Of a stretch of 64,000 bases of DNA, positions 28,288-37,357 are shown piece by piece (position 1 is the stretch's first letter; each line of letters opens with the position of its first letter). The notes under the pieces are model-generated. The model saw nothing but the letters and a program-made list of their open reading frames with translations, had not been told where the DNA came from and made no database searches. This DNA is from Pannonibacter anstelovis. Its GTDB lineage: Bacteria; Pseudomonadota; Alphaproteobacteria; Rhizobiales; Stappiaceae. The translations under genes were made by a program, and so were the position numbers. The stretch is from NCBI RefSeq assembly GCF_036881715.1, contig NZ_JBAKBF010000009.1, positions 154,496-218,495 on the forward strand, in the 5' to 3' direction.

Positions 28288-28773
28288 ATGAAGGGCGATA
28301 CAAAGGTCATCGAATATCTGAACAAGGCCCTGCGCCACGAGCTGACGGCCGTCAACCAGTACTGGCTGCATGGCCGCCTGCTGGAAGACTGGGGCTTCAC
28401 CAAGCTCGCCAAGAAGGAGCGCGAGGAATCCATCGAGGAGATGCAGCACGCCGATAAGCTGATCGAGCGCATCCTCTTCCTCGAAGGCTATCCGAACCTG
28501 CAGACGCTTGACCCGCTGCGCATCGGCCAGTCCCTGAAGGAATGCGTCGAGTGCGATCTGGCCGGTGAATATTCTGCCCGCGCCCTCTACAAGGAAGCCC
28601 GCGAAGTCTGCCACGAGGCCGGTGACTATGTGACCATGGCCCTGTTCGAGCAGCTGATGGGTGATGAAGAAAGCCACATCGACTTCCTCGAAACCCAGCT
28701 GGAACTGATCGAGCGCATCGGCATCGAGCGCTACGGCCTGCTGCAGGCAGAGCCGGCGAACGCCGCCGAGTAA
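28288..28773 (+). CDS. bfr: Bacterioferritin
   Basis: 161 residues, standard length. Ferroxidase ligands E18, E51 and H54 are in place, with M52 as the haem axial ligand (EEMQHAD). The second half supplies the remaining glutamates (GEYSARALYKEA; GDEESHIDFLETQLE). It assembles a 24-mer that oxidises and stores iron. GAGAGAGG lies upstream of the ATG. It works with Bfd, encoded just upstream. Confidence 0.97.
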   Translation: MKGDTKVIEYLNKALRHELTAVNQYWLHGRLLEDWGFTKLAKKEREESIEEMQHADKLIERILFLEGYPNLQTLDPLRIGQSLKECVECDLAGEYSARALYKEAREVCHEAGDYVTMALFEQLMGDEESHIDFLETQLELIERIGIERYGLLQAEPANAAE

Positions 28774-28801
28774 GGCAGGCAGAACGCCGCTGTATCTTTC
28801 G

Positions 28802-28836
28802 ACCCCGGTTCCGGCTCAGGCCCGTGCCGGGGTTTT
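28802..28836 (+). terminator. Terminator of bfd-bfr
   Basis: CCCCGG ... CCGGGG (28803-28808, 28827-28832) with an internal CCGG..CCGG pairing, followed by TTTT, about 30 bases after the bfr stop. Confidence 0.6.
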
Positions 28837-28960
28837 GCTTTGAACCGGGCAGCGGACGGCGCGCCGCCCGCCAGGCCTGCCATCCAAAGGCAGGGACTTC
28901 CGTCTCCCTTCGGCATGACCTAATCTGAAGGCGTCAAATCACCTTCGGGAACCTCTTTCC

Positions 28961-29998
28961 ATGAATATCGACCTGCTCCGCCGCCTTTGCGAAACTCCGG
29001 GCGTGCCCGGACATGAGCACCGGGTCCGCGCCCTCATCGAAGCCGAGATCAAAGATCTCTTCGATGAGGTGCGCACCGATGCCATGGGCTCGCTGCTGTG
29101 CCGGCGCGATCCGCGCAAGAAGTCCAAGTCGCCGCTCAAGGTGATGCTGCTCTGCCACATGGACGAGATCGGCTTCCTCGTTTCCCATGTGACGGACAAG
29201 GGCTTCGTCCATGTGCATCCGGTCGGCGGCTTTGATCCGCGCAATCTCTTCTCCCGCCGCGTGCTGGTGTCCACCGACAAGGGCGACTTCAAGGGCGTGA
29301 TGAACCCCGGCGGCAAGCCGGTGCATATCTCTTCGCCGGAAGAACGCAAGAAGGTGCCGGAGCCGGACGAGTTCGTCATCGACATGGGCCTCGGCGAGAA
29401 GGCCAAGGACATCGTGCGCATCGGCGACATGGTAACCATGGACGAGCCGTTCCTGGAAATGGGCGACAGCATCGTCTCCAAGGCGCTGGACAACCGCATC
29501 GCCTGCTGGCTGGGCATCGAAGCCATCCGTGCGCTTGGCAAGGCCAAGCATGAGTGCGAGATCCACGTCGCCTTCACGGCGCAGGAGGAAGTGGGTCTGC
29601 GAGGCGCCCGTACAGCGGCCTATGCCATCAAGCCGGATATCGGCCTCGGTATCGACGTAACGCTGGCCTGCGACACGCCGGGTGTGCCGGAGCAGGACCG
29701 CACCACGGTCATGGGTGGCGGTTTCGGCCTGCATGTGAAGGACGGCTCCTTCATTGCCGACCGGGCGCTGGTCAGCGAGATCGAGGAGCTGGCCATCAAG
29801 GAAAAGATCCCCTACCAGCGCACCATGCTGCGCTCGGGCGGTCAGGATGGCGCAGCCGCCCAGCAGGCCGCCGCAGGCGCCCGTGCCGTCGGCATCGTCG
29901 TCGGCACCCGCTACATCCACACGGTCACCGAAATGATCGCCCGCAAGGACTTGGAAGCCGCACGCGACATCATCGCGGCTTACCTCAAGAGCATCTGA
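28961..29998 (+). CDS. M42-family metalloaminopeptidase / endoglucanase-like hydrolase
   Basis: 345 residues. The co-catalytic metal site is visible in order: LLCHMDEIGFLV (His), KALDNRIACW (Asp), AQEEVGLRGARTA (Glu-Glu, the general base and ligand), GIDVTLACDTPG (Asp) and GTRYIHT (His). This matches tetrahedral aminopeptidases of the FrvX/YsdC group. A PDZ-like insertion domain occupies about 70-160. It probably trims peptides in the cytosol. It is monocistronic, and tandem hairpins lie downstream. Confidence 0.92.
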   Translation: MNIDLLRRLCETPGVPGHEHRVRALIEAEIKDLFDEVRTDAMGSLLCRRDPRKKSKSPLKVMLLCHMDEIGFLVSHVTDKGFVHVHPVGGFDPRNLFSRRVLVSTDKGDFKGVMNPGGKPVHISSPEERKKVPEPDEFVIDMGLGEKAKDIVRIGDMVTMDEPFLEMGDSIVSKALDNRIACWLGIEAIRALGKAKHECEIHVAFTAQEEVGLRGARTAAYAIKPDIGLGIDVTLACDTPGVPEQDRTTVMGGGFGLHVKDGSFIADRALVSEIEELAIKEKIPYQRTMLRSGGQDGAAAQQAAAGARAVGIVVGTRYIHTVTEMIARKDLEAARDIIAAYLKSI

Positions 29999-30026
29999 TA
30001 CCAAGGCTTTCGATGCTGACGCATCA

Positions 30027-30052
30027 CGCCTTGAAATTGCTCAAGCGCCGCA
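30027..30052 (-). repeat. Dispersed palindromic repeat, copy 2
   Basis: On the minus strand it reads TGCGGCGCTTGAGC, AATT, TCAAGGCG. It matches the blocks at 12283-12307, where the spacer is CTC. Confidence 0.45.
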
Positions 30053-30060
30053 CAGGCTTA

Positions 30061-30097
30061 ACCAACTCCCGATGAGTCAAGCTCATCGAGAGTTGGT
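30061..30097. repeat. 16-bp stem palindrome
   Basis: ACCAACTCCCGATGAG, loop TCAAG, CTCATCGAGAGTTGGT: 16-bp arms with a single mismatch and no T-run. It adjoins the repeat copy above and may be part of the same composite intergenic element. Confidence 0.6.
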
Positions 30098-30107
30098 ATG
30101 ATCCGGC

Positions 30108-30144
30108 ACCAGCCGCAGCAGTGGCACGCTGCGGCTGGTTCTTC
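30108..30144 (+). terminator. Terminator downstream of the M42 peptidase
   Basis: Perfect 12-bp stem ACCAGCCGCAGC/GCTGCGGCTGGT (30108-30119, 30128-30139) with an 8-base loop, followed by TCTTCT. Confidence 0.6.
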
Positions 30145-30544
30145 TGCCTGCGGGCTTGCCATCGGGCGGCGGGCACGTATACTCGTGCCGCTTCCAAACC
30201 GGACTGCGGGATGAAACGGCCGTGACACTGGCACCTTGCATCGCAAACATGACTGGCACCGCGCATGAGCTTTGCGCGCGCCGTTTTGCCGTGCGCCGTC
30301 TCCGCAACACCGCCGCGCAGGGCTCCGCCTGCGGACGATTTAGCCGCTCGGCCTGAGCCGGGCGCACGCAGCTTTTTCGCGCCTGCCCAGCTTCTGGCCA
30401 ACCTCAGGCCTGCTGCCCGTCACATCCCTGTGGCTTGGCTGTGGCATCGCCTGCCTTTTCTGCTAAAAGACCCGCAATCCTTGCATTCGCCTCAAGCCCG
30501 TGGCCCGCTCCGGCGGCCACAGCCAACCAACGACCGAAGAGCTC

Positions 30545-31627
30545 ATGTCCGATATCGACAGCCTGTACTCCGAGATCTCCGCAGCCATTGCTGCGGCGGC
30601 AACCGAGGCCGCCCTTGAGGAGGTGCGCATCGCCGCCCTCGGCAAGAAGGGCAGCATCTCTGAACTGATGAAGACGCTGGGCTCCATGAGCCCGGAAGAG
30701 CGCCAGAGCAAGGGCCCGGCGCTGAACAGCCTGAAGACCCGCGTCACCGACGAGATCGCCGCCCGCAAGGACGTGCTGAAGGAAGCAGCCCTTGAGGCGC
30801 GCCTGGCCAGCGAGCGGGTGGACGTGACCCTGCCGTTGCGGGCCGCTCCTGCCGAAACGGGCCGCGTGCATCCGATCGCGCAGGTGATCGACGAGCTGAC
30901 CGCCATCTTCGCCGACATGGGCTTTGCCGTTGCCGAAGGCCCGGATATCGAGACGGACGAGCTGAACTTCACCGCGCTGAACTTCCCGCTCGGCCATCCG
31001 GCACGCGACATGCATGACACGTTCTTCTTCAATCCGAAGGAAAACGGCGAACGCCTGCTGCTGCGCACCCACACCTCGCCGGTGCAGATCCGCACCATGC
31101 GCTCGCAGACCCCGCCGATCCGCGTCATCATCCCAGGCCGCACCTACCGCTGCGACAGTGACCAGACCCACACGCCGATGTTCCATCAGGTGGAAGGCCT
31201 CGTCATCGACAAAGGCAGCCACATGGGCCATCTGAAGTGGATCCTCGAAGAATTCTGCAAGGCCTTCTTCGAGGTGAACGACATCAAGATGCGCTTCCGC
31301 CCGTCGTTCTTCCCCTTCACCGAGCCGTCCATGGAAGTGGACATCCAGTGCGACCGCTCCGGTGCTGAGGTGAAGTTCGGCGAGGGCAATGACTGGCTGG
31401 AAATCCTCGGCTGCGGCATGGTGCATCCCAATGTCATCCGCAACTGCGGGCTGGATCCGGACGAGTATCAGGGCTTTGCCTGGGGCATGGGCATCGACCG
31501 CATCGCCATGCTGAAATACGGCATGCCGGACCTGCGCGCCTTCTTCGATGCCGACGTGCGCTGGCTGAAGCACTACGGCTTCCGCCCCCTCGACCTGCCG
31601 ACCCTGTTCGGCGGCCTGTCGAGCTGA
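30545..31627 (+). CDS. pheS: Phenylalanyl-tRNA synthetase alpha subunit
   Basis: 360 residues from the ATG at 30545, which has GAAGAG just upstream; 15 further in-frame codons upstream were excluded. The N-terminal coiled coil is residues 1-85. The class II catalytic core includes HPARDMHDTFFF, motif 2 region GRTYRCDSDQTHTPMFHQVE, and motif 3 GWGMGIDRIAML near residue 315. It forms the alpha2-beta2 enzyme with PheT, encoded 72 bp downstream. Confidence 0.97.
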   Translation: MSDIDSLYSEISAAIAAAATEAALEEVRIAALGKKGSISELMKTLGSMSPEERQSKGPALNSLKTRVTDEIAARKDVLKEAALEARLASERVDVTLPLRAAPAETGRVHPIAQVIDELTAIFADMGFAVAEGPDIETDELNFTALNFPLGHPARDMHDTFFFNPKENGERLLLRTHTSPVQIRTMRSQTPPIRVIIPGRTYRCDSDQTHTPMFHQVEGLVIDKGSHMGHLKWILEEFCKAFFEVNDIKMRFRPSFFPFTEPSMEVDIQCDRSGAEVKFGEGNDWLEILGCGMVHPNVIRNCGLDPDEYQGFAWGMGIDRIAMLKYGMPDLRAFFDADVRWLKHYGFRPLDLPTLFGGLSS

Positions 31628-31699
31628 GACCTGATTTTCTGACTGCGCCGGGCGCCCCTTCGGGCGGCAGCCGGGCGGCAACAAGATGAGATTGCACCG

Positions 31700-34117
31700 A
31701 TGAAATTCACCCTGTCCTGGCTCAAGGAGCATCTGGAGACCGAGGCAACGCTGGACGAAATCGTCGAGCGCCTGACCATGATCGGCCTCGAAGTCGAGGA
31801 AGTCACCGACCCGGCGGCGAAACTCGCGCCTTTCCGCATTGCAAAGGTCGTGTCTGCCGAGCAGCACCCGAATGCGGACCGCCTGCGCGTGCTGAAGGTG
31901 GACAATGGCTCCGGCACCCTGCTGCAGGTGGTTTGCGGCGCGCCCAATGCCCGCACCGGCCTTGTCGGCGTGCTGGGCCTGCCGGGCGACTATGTGCCGG
32001 GCCTTGATGTCACGCTTTCCGTGGGCAAGATCCGCGACGTGGAGAGCTTCGGCATGATGTGCTCCGAGCGCGAGCTGGAGCTGTCGGAAGAGCACAACGG
32101 CATCATCGACCTGCCGGAAGATGCCCCCGTCGGCATGTCCTATGCCGATTATCTCGGCCTCAATGATCCGGTCATCGAGATCGGCCTGACGCCGAACCGT
32201 CCGGACTGCACGGGCGTCTATGGCGTTGCCCGGGATCTGGCAGCGGCCGGCCTTGGCAAACTGAAGGAGCGCAAGATCACCCCGGTGCGCGGCAGCTTCC
32301 CCTGCCCCACGAACGTGACGCTCGACTTCGGTGATACGGAAGCCCTCTGCAAGGCCTTCGGCCTGCGGCTGGTGCGCGGCGTGAAGAACGGCCCTTCGCC
32401 GAAGTGGATGCAGGACCGGCTGAAGGCCATCGGCCTGCGCCCGATCAACGCGCTGGTGGACATCACCAACTACATGACCTTCGATCAGGCCCGCCCGCTG
32501 CATGTGTTCGATGCGGCGAAGGTTGCGGGCAATCTGGTGGTGCGCCGGGCAAAGGAGGGCGAGGAAATCCTCGGCCTTAACGGCAAGACCTATCAGCTCG
32601 ACGGCAGCATGTGCGTCATCTCCGATGACAAGGGCGTTGAGTCCCTTGGCGGCATTCTGGGCGGTGAGCATTCAGGCTGTGACGAGACCACCGTCGATGT
32701 GCTGATCGAGTCGGCCCTTTGGGACGAGAACGGCATTGCCCGCACCGGCCGCAAGCTGGGCGTCAACACCGATGCGCGCTACCGTTTCGAGCGCGGCGTT
32801 GATCCGGACTTCATGATCCCCGGCCTCGAGATGGCAACGCAGCTGGTGCTCGACCTGTGCGGCGGCGAAGCCTCCGAACTGGTCACCACCGGCACCGTGC
32901 CGGAGAACGTGCGCATCATCGAATTCCCCTATGCGGAAGTGAAGCGCCTGACCGGGCTGGAGATTTCCAAGGTGGAAATCAACATGATCCTGAAGGCTCT
33001 CGGCTTCTGGGTCACTGGCCAGGGCGATGTGGTGCGCGTTGCTCCGCCGAGCTGGCGTCCGGACATCGAAGGCAAGGCGGACCTTGCCGAGGAAGTGGTG
33101 CGCATTGTTGGCCTCGACCGCGTCGCTCCGGTGCCGCTGCCGCGCTCCGGCTCTGTCGGCGCCAAGGTGCTGACCACCGGCCAGATCCGCCGCTCCCGCG
33201 CCCGCCGCACGCTGGCCGCACGCGGCATGGACGAGGCGGTCACATGGTCCTTCATCTCCAAGGATCAAGCGGAGGCCTTCGGCGGCGGCAATCCGGTGCT
33301 GGAACTGGCCAACCCGATTTCGGCTGACCTTTCCAACATGCGCCCCAGCCTGCTGCCGGGCCTCATCGCCGCTGCCCAGCGCAATGCCGACCGCGGCTTT
33401 GCCGATGTGGCACTGTTCGAGGTCGGTCAGGTGTTCGTGGATGACACGCCGGAAGGCCAGCGCATGGTAGCTGCCGGCATCCGCCGCGGCACGGCCAAGA
33501 TGACCGGCGGCGGCCGCCACTGGACGGGTGCAGCCGGGAGCGTTGACGTATTCGATGCCAAGGCAGATGCCGAAGCCGTGCTCGCCGCCATCGGTGCGCC
33601 GGTGGACAAGCTGCAGGTCTTCACCGATGCACCGGGCTGGTTCCATCCGGGCCGCTCCGGCGCACTGAAGCTGGGTCCGAAGGTGGCGCTGGCCGTGTTC
33701 GGCGAGATCCACCCGCGCACCCTCGGCCTGATGGATGCGGAAGGCCCGATGGTCGGCTTCGAGATCCATTTCGACGCCGTGCCTGAATCGAAGGCCAAGG
33801 CAACCCGCTCCAAGGGCGCGCTGGACGTGGCCGACCTCATGCCGGTGCGCCGCGACTTCGCCTTCGTGGTGAATGCGGATGTGACTGCCGACAAGCTGCT
33901 GAAGGCGGCCAAGGGCGCTGACAAGGTGCTGATCAGCGATGTGGCTCTGTTCGACATCTACGAAGGCGCAGGCGTCGGCGAAGGCAAGAAGTCGCTCGCC
34001 ATCGACGTGACCCTGCAGCCCAAGGCCAAGACGCTGACGGAAGAGGAAATCGAAGCCGTGGCGAAGAAGATCGTCGCTGCCGTCGAAAAGGCCACCGGCG
34101 GCACGCTGCGCGGCTGA
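31700..34117 (+). CDS. pheT: Phenylalanyl-tRNA synthetase beta subunit
   Basis: 805 residues. Domains in order: EMAP/tRNA-binding OB fold (about 40-150; HPNADRLRVLKVDNG), B3/B4 editing region (NRPDCTGVYGVARDLAAAG; TFDQARPLHVFDAAK), B5 (about 400-475), catalytic-like domain (ARRTLAARGMDEAVTWSF) and C-terminal FDX-ACB anticodon domain (about 710-805; PVRRDFAFVV). All are full length. It is the second gene of pheST and ends at a strong terminator shared with the convergent ABC operon. Confidence 0.97.
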   Translation: MKFTLSWLKEHLETEATLDEIVERLTMIGLEVEEVTDPAAKLAPFRIAKVVSAEQHPNADRLRVLKVDNGSGTLLQVVCGAPNARTGLVGVLGLPGDYVPGLDVTLSVGKIRDVESFGMMCSERELELSEEHNGIIDLPEDAPVGMSYADYLGLNDPVIEIGLTPNRPDCTGVYGVARDLAAAGLGKLKERKITPVRGSFPCPTNVTLDFGDTEALCKAFGLRLVRGVKNGPSPKWMQDRLKAIGLRPINALVDITNYMTFDQARPLHVFDAAKVAGNLVVRRAKEGEEILGLNGKTYQLDGSMCVISDDKGVESLGGILGGEHSGCDETTVDVLIESALWDENGIARTGRKLGVNTDARYRFERGVDPDFMIPGLEMATQLVLDLCGGEASELVTTGTVPENVRIIEFPYAEVKRLTGLEISKVEINMILKALGFWVTGQGDVVRVAPPSWRPDIEGKADLAEEVVRIVGLDRVAPVPLPRSGSVGAKVLTTGQIRRSRARRTLAARGMDEAVTWSFISKDQAEAFGGGNPVLELANPISADLSNMRPSLLPGLIAAAQRNADRGFADVALFEVGQVFVDDTPEGQRMVAAGIRRGTAKMTGGGRHWTGAAGSVDVFDAKADAEAVLAAIGAPVDKLQVFTDAPGWFHPGRSGALKLGPKVALAVFGEIHPRTLGLMDAEGPMVGFEIHFDAVPESKAKATRSKGALDVADLMPVRRDFAFVVNADVTADKLLKAAKGADKVLISDVALFDIYEGAGVGEGKKSLAIDVTLQPKAKTLTEEEIEAVAKKIVAAVEKATGGTLRG

Positions 34118-34140
34118 CCGGAATAGTTCCTGCAACAAAA

Positions 34141-34178
34141 GCCCCGCCGGAGACCGCTCCGGCGGGGCTTTTGTTTTT
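34141..34178. terminator. Bidirectional intrinsic terminator, pheT / ABC importer
   Basis: GCCCCGCCGGAG, loop ACCG, CTCCGGCGGGGC: a perfect 12-bp stem followed by TTTTGTTTTT on the plus strand and preceded by an A-run serving the minus strand. Confidence 0.92.
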
Positions 34179-34207
34179 AATTTTGCTGGCTAAATGAAGC
34201 CTGGCTT

Positions 34208-34966
34208 TCACGCCACCAGCGCCGCATCCACAATGATCTGCGGGCGGCCCAGCGTGCAGGGTTCGATCCGGGCTTCCACCTTGTAGACTTCGCGCAGCAT
34301 GGCTGGAGTGATGACCTCCTGAACTGCGCCGCTGGCAACCAGCCTGCCTTTGGCAACCACCATGGCGTGCTCGCAGTAGCGCATGGCATGATTGAGGTCA
34401 TGCAGGGCAATGAGCACGGCCATGCCGTCGCGGGCGGCGAGGCTCTTCATGAACTGCAGCACCTCGATCTGGCGGAAGAGATCCAGTGCCGACGTGGGTT
34501 CGTCCATCAGGAGCACACGCGGCTTGCGAACCAGCGCCTGGGCGATGGCCACCAGCTGGCGCTGACCGCCGGAAAGCTGGCCAAGATCACGGAACGCCAG
34601 ATCGGTGATCTTGAGCGCGTGCAGCACCCGGTCGATTTCCGCCAGTTCGCCCGCTTCCACCTTCCAGGTTCCGCCCTGCTTGGCGGCAAGAAGCACGGAT
34701 TCATAGACCGTCAGCACCGCATTGGCACCCGTATCCTGCGGCATGTAGCAGACCGGCTGGTCCAGATTGTCCGCACCGCTCACGTGCACCACGCCCTCTC
34801 CTTTGAGGAGCCCGGCAATGCGCTTGAACAGCGTGGACTTTCCCGCCGCGTTGGGGCCAATGACGGCAGTCAGTGCGCCGCCGTTGATATCGCCCGTGGT
34901 GATGCCGGAGAAAACGGTGGCCCGGCCGTATTTCGCGCCGAGCGTCTCAAGCCTGACACTTACCAT
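34208..34966 (-). CDS. Iron-siderophore-type ABC importer ATPase (FecE-like)
   Basis: 252 residues from the ATG at 34966; the longer frame to 35107 runs inside the permease gene. Walker A is GPNAAGKST, Q-loop YMPQDTGAN, signature LSGGQRQ, Walker B VLLMDEPTSAL, and the switch histidine is IALHDLNHA. It energises the FecCD-like permease and overlaps that gene by seven bases. Third gene of the SBP-permease-ATPase operon. Confidence 0.93.
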   Translation of the reverse strand: MVSVRLETLGAKYGRATVFSGITTGDINGGALTAVIGPNAAGKSTLFKRIAGLLKGEGVVHVSGADNLDQPVCYMPQDTGANAVLTVYESVLLAAKQGGTWKVEAGELAEIDRVLHALKITDLAFRDLGQLSGGQRQLVAIAQALVRKPRVLLMDEPTSALDLFRQIEVLQFMKSLAARDGMAVLIALHDLNHAMRYCEHAMVVAKGRLVASGAVQEVITPAMLREVYKVEARIEPCTLGRPQIIVDAALVA

Positions 34967-36027
34967 GCCTTCCTCCGGTTGGTGAAAATAAGAGAGAAGA
35001 AGAAGGGAACGCCAACCAGCGCGGTAACCACGCCGATGGGCAGGATCGCCCCGGGCAGCAGCACCTTGGAGACGACCGAAGTGACCGACAGAAGCAGAGC
35101 GCCGCACAGGATCGAGGCGGGCAGGAAGAAGCGCTGGTCCTCCCCCACCACCATCCGGGCAATATGCGGCCCAACGAGACCGACAAAACCGATAGTGCCA
35201 ACGAAGGACACCGGGATCGCAGCCAGCAAGCTGACCAGCAACAGCGTTTCCAGCCGGAGGCGCTTGACGTTGACGCCGAAGGATGCCGCCTTGTCATCGC
35301 CAAGGCGCAGGGCTGTCAGCGCCCAGGCCTGACGGGCAAAGAGCGGCGCACAAAAAAGGAGAACAGCCCCCGTGACCGCCACCTTGCTCCAGGTAGCTTT
35401 GGTGAGCGAGCCCATGGTCCAGAAAACGACCGCCGCAAGCGCCTGTTCGGACGCAAGATATTGCATCAGCGCGAGAAGCGCATTGAAGGTAAAGACCAGC
35501 GCGATGCCAAGCAGGATGATGGTTTCCACCGTCACGCCGCGCAGGTTCGAGGCACCATAGATGAACAGCGAGGCCAGCATCGCCATCAGAAAGGCGTTGA
35601 TGGGCACCATATAATGCAGTGCTGCCGGAAAGATCGCGACCCCGCCCACCAGCGCCAGCGCTGCACCGAAACCGGCAGCGGCGGAGATGCCCAGCGTGAA
35701 TGGGCTGGCCAGAGGATTTGCCAGGATCGTCTGCATCTGCGCGCCTGCCAGCGACAGGCAGCCGCCGACGGTCACCGCCATCAGCGCGATCGGCATACGG
35801 ATGTCCCAGATGACGACCCGGAGCTGATCGGACACGGTGGACGGGCTGACGATGGCGGAGATCACCTCGCCAATGGTGTAGCGGGCGGGCCCAAGGCCCA
35901 TGTCGAGGGCAAGACTGAGAAGCAGAGCGCCGAGCATGGCACCAAGAAACAGAAGGCGCCGGGCGGCAAGAGCGCGGTACTGCGCACTGCCCCCGGCCGC
36001 AAGCTCTTCATCCACCATGACTGCCAT
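34960..36027 (-). CDS. Iron-siderophore-type ABC importer permease (FecCD family)
   Basis: 355 residues from the ATG at 36027, with GAGGGAG ten bases upstream. About nine to ten membrane helices. Family motifs include GGCLSLAGAQMQTILANPLASPFTLGIS and GFVGLVGPHIARMVVGEDQR, the latter near the ATPase-coupling loop. It probably forms a homodimer, since only one permease gene is present. It imports a chelated metal delivered by the upstream binding protein. Confidence 0.94.
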   Translation of the reverse strand: MAVMVDEELAAGGSAQYRALAARRLLFLGAMLGALLLSLALDMGLGPARYTIGEVISAIVSPSTVSDQLRVVIWDIRMPIALMAVTVGGCLSLAGAQMQTILANPLASPFTLGISAAAGFGAALALVGGVAIFPAALHYMVPINAFLMAMLASLFIYGASNLRGVTVETIILLGIALVFTFNALLALMQYLASEQALAAVVFWTMGSLTKATWSKVAVTGAVLLFCAPLFARQAWALTALRLGDDKAASFGVNVKRLRLETLLLVSLLAAIPVSFVGTIGFVGLVGPHIARMVVGEDQRFFLPASILCGALLLSVTSVVSKVLLPGAILPIGVVTALVGVPFFFSLIFTNRRKAW

Positions 36028-36104
36028 GGATGACACTCCCTCAAAAATGCGGCCCGGCGCCGTGCAGGATGCAGGGGCGCCGGGCATGAGACGGGTGCGG
36101 ACGG

Positions 36105-37238
36105 TTACCCGGCGGACTTCAGTGAGGCGAAGTACCCCGGACGGTAGTCCACCGGCAGGAAGCGGTCATGCAGCTCCTTGAAGGTTGCATCCGCATCAAG
36201 ATCCTTGAACAGCTCCGGGTGCAGCCACTTGGCCATCTGCTGAACGGCCACGAACTGATAGGGACTGTTGTAAAACTGATGCCAGATGGCATGGACATTC
36301 CCGTCCTTGACGGCCTTGATCCCGGTGAAGGCCGGACGCTGCATCAGATTGCCCAGCTTGCGCACGGCCTCCGTCTGGTCCGCCCCTGGACCAACGCCGA
36401 CCCAGCTGCCGCCCGGAACGTAAAGCTCCCAGTTGGAACCGGTGATGATGATCTGGTCCGGGTTCGAGGCAATGATCTGTTCCGGATTGACGGTGCCGAA
36501 GGTACCGGGAATGAACTCGGTGCCCATGTTCACGCCACCGGCCAATTCCACCATCTTGCCGAAGTTCTCGTTGCCGAAGGACATGCAGCAATCTTCGCTG
36601 TAGCCACCCGCGCGCTCAACGAAGACAAGCGGCTTTTTCAGGTCAACCGCCTTCTCCAGTGTCTCAGTGACCTTGGCGATCTGCGCCTGACGGAAGGCCA
36701 CGAACTCTTCGGCACGGTCTTCCTTGCCCAGCAGCTGGCCGATGATATGCATGGAAGCATCGGTGTTCTGCATCGGCTTTTCGCGGAAGTCGATGTAGAC
36801 CAGCGGAATGCCGACCTTGGCCAGCTTCTCGATGTAACCGGCCTCTTCAGTGGCCGACTTGGCTTCCGTGTTCATGATGATCACGTCAGGCTTCAGCGCC
36901 ACGGCCTGTTCAATGTCGAAGGTGCCGTCCTTCATGCCACCGAAGGTCGGAATCTTTTCCATCCCGGGGAATTTTTCGAGATAGGCATTGTAGCCGTCGA
37001 GATCCGCCTTCTTGAAATCGTCCCGCCAGCCTGCAACACGGCCAAACGGATCTTCCGTATCGAGTGCAGCAACGAAATAGATCTGGCGGCCTTCTCCGAG
37101 AATGACGCGTTGCGCAGGCACGGATACCTCGACTTCACGGCCTGTCACATCGATAATCTTGACCTTTTCGGCTGCACTGGCGCCTGAAACCAGGGCGAGC
37201 AAAGCCATCGCGGCAAAGGCCACGTTCTTGAACTGCAT
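36105..37238 (-). CDS. Iron-siderophore-type periplasmic binding protein (FecB/TroA fold)
   Basis: 377 residues from the ATG at 37238, with AGGAG about 11 bases upstream. The signal peptide ends near GASA (residue 22). The two lobes show TroA-fold features: IDVTGREVEVSVPAQRVI, VALKPDVIIMN, PLVYIDF and EQIIASNPDQIIIT. The segment GGYSEDCCMSFGNENFG contains a Cys-Cys pair, unusual for an exported protein and perhaps a disulfide or metal ligand. It is first in the importer operon and divergent from a SAM methyltransferase. The substrate is probably ferric chelate, from its family and the iron box in front. Confidence 0.9.
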   Translation of the reverse strand: MQFKNVAFAAMALLALVSGASAAEKVKIIDVTGREVEVSVPAQRVILGEGRQIYFVAALDTEDPFGRVAGWRDDFKKADLDGYNAYLEKFPGMEKIPTFGGMKDGTFDIEQAVALKPDVIIMNTEAKSATEEAGYIEKLAKVGIPLVYIDFREKPMQNTDASMHIIGQLLGKEDRAEEFVAFRQAQIAKVTETLEKAVDLKKPLVFVERAGGYSEDCCMSFGNENFGKMVELAGGVNMGTEFIPGTFGTVNPEQIIASNPDQIIITGSNWELYVPGGSWVGVGPGADQTEAVRKLGNLMQRPAFTGIKAVKDGNVHAIWHQFYNSPYQFVAVQQMAKWLHPELFKDLDADATFKELHDRFLPVDYRPGYFASLKSAG

Positions 37239-37285
37239 CACGATTGCATCTCCTGACGGAAAATATAGACGAGCACTATTTTTTA

Positions 37286-37300
37286 TGACTTTAAAAGTCA
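37286..37300. promoter_or_regulatory. RirA-type iron-responsive operator (IRO box)
   Basis: TGACTTTAAAAGTCA is a perfect 7-1-7 palindrome and fits the rhizobial IRO consensus TGA-N9-TCA bound by RirA. It lies 48 bases from the binding-protein ATG and 58 from the methyltransferase ATG. It overlaps a TTGACT element on the minus strand that could be the -35 of the importer promoter. Confidence 0.7.
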
Positions 37301-37310
37301 ACTTTTATCT

Positions 37311-37327
37311 TTTAGAAGCTTTCCAGA
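37311..37327. promoter_or_regulatory. Possible Irr box (ICE motif)
   Basis: TTTAGAAGCTTTCCAGA matches the Irr consensus TTTAGAA-N3-TTCTAAA at 12 of 14 positions. It sits ten bases beyond the IRO box on the methyltransferase side. One half-site is perfect, the other degenerate. Confidence 0.35.
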
Positions 37328-37357
37328 TTGACTTTCATCCTGCAGGAACAAGCCGCG

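Larger units (their letters stand above)
29999..30544. other. Gene-free region between the M42 peptidase and pheS
   Basis: 546 bp. It holds a copy of a dispersed repeat (30027-30052), two strong hairpins (30061-30097, 30108-30139) and then the pheS leader. No credible protein gene, T-box or Phe-rich leader peptide was recognised. ACCGAAGAG precedes the pheS ATG. Confidence 0.5.

Noticed and set aside
30404..34138. Two very long minus-strand frames (755 and 488 codons) opposite pheS and pheT
   Set aside because: Antisense shadows of high-GC coding DNA: His/Arg/Gln-rich, no recognisable domain, and pheST on the other strand is unambiguous.
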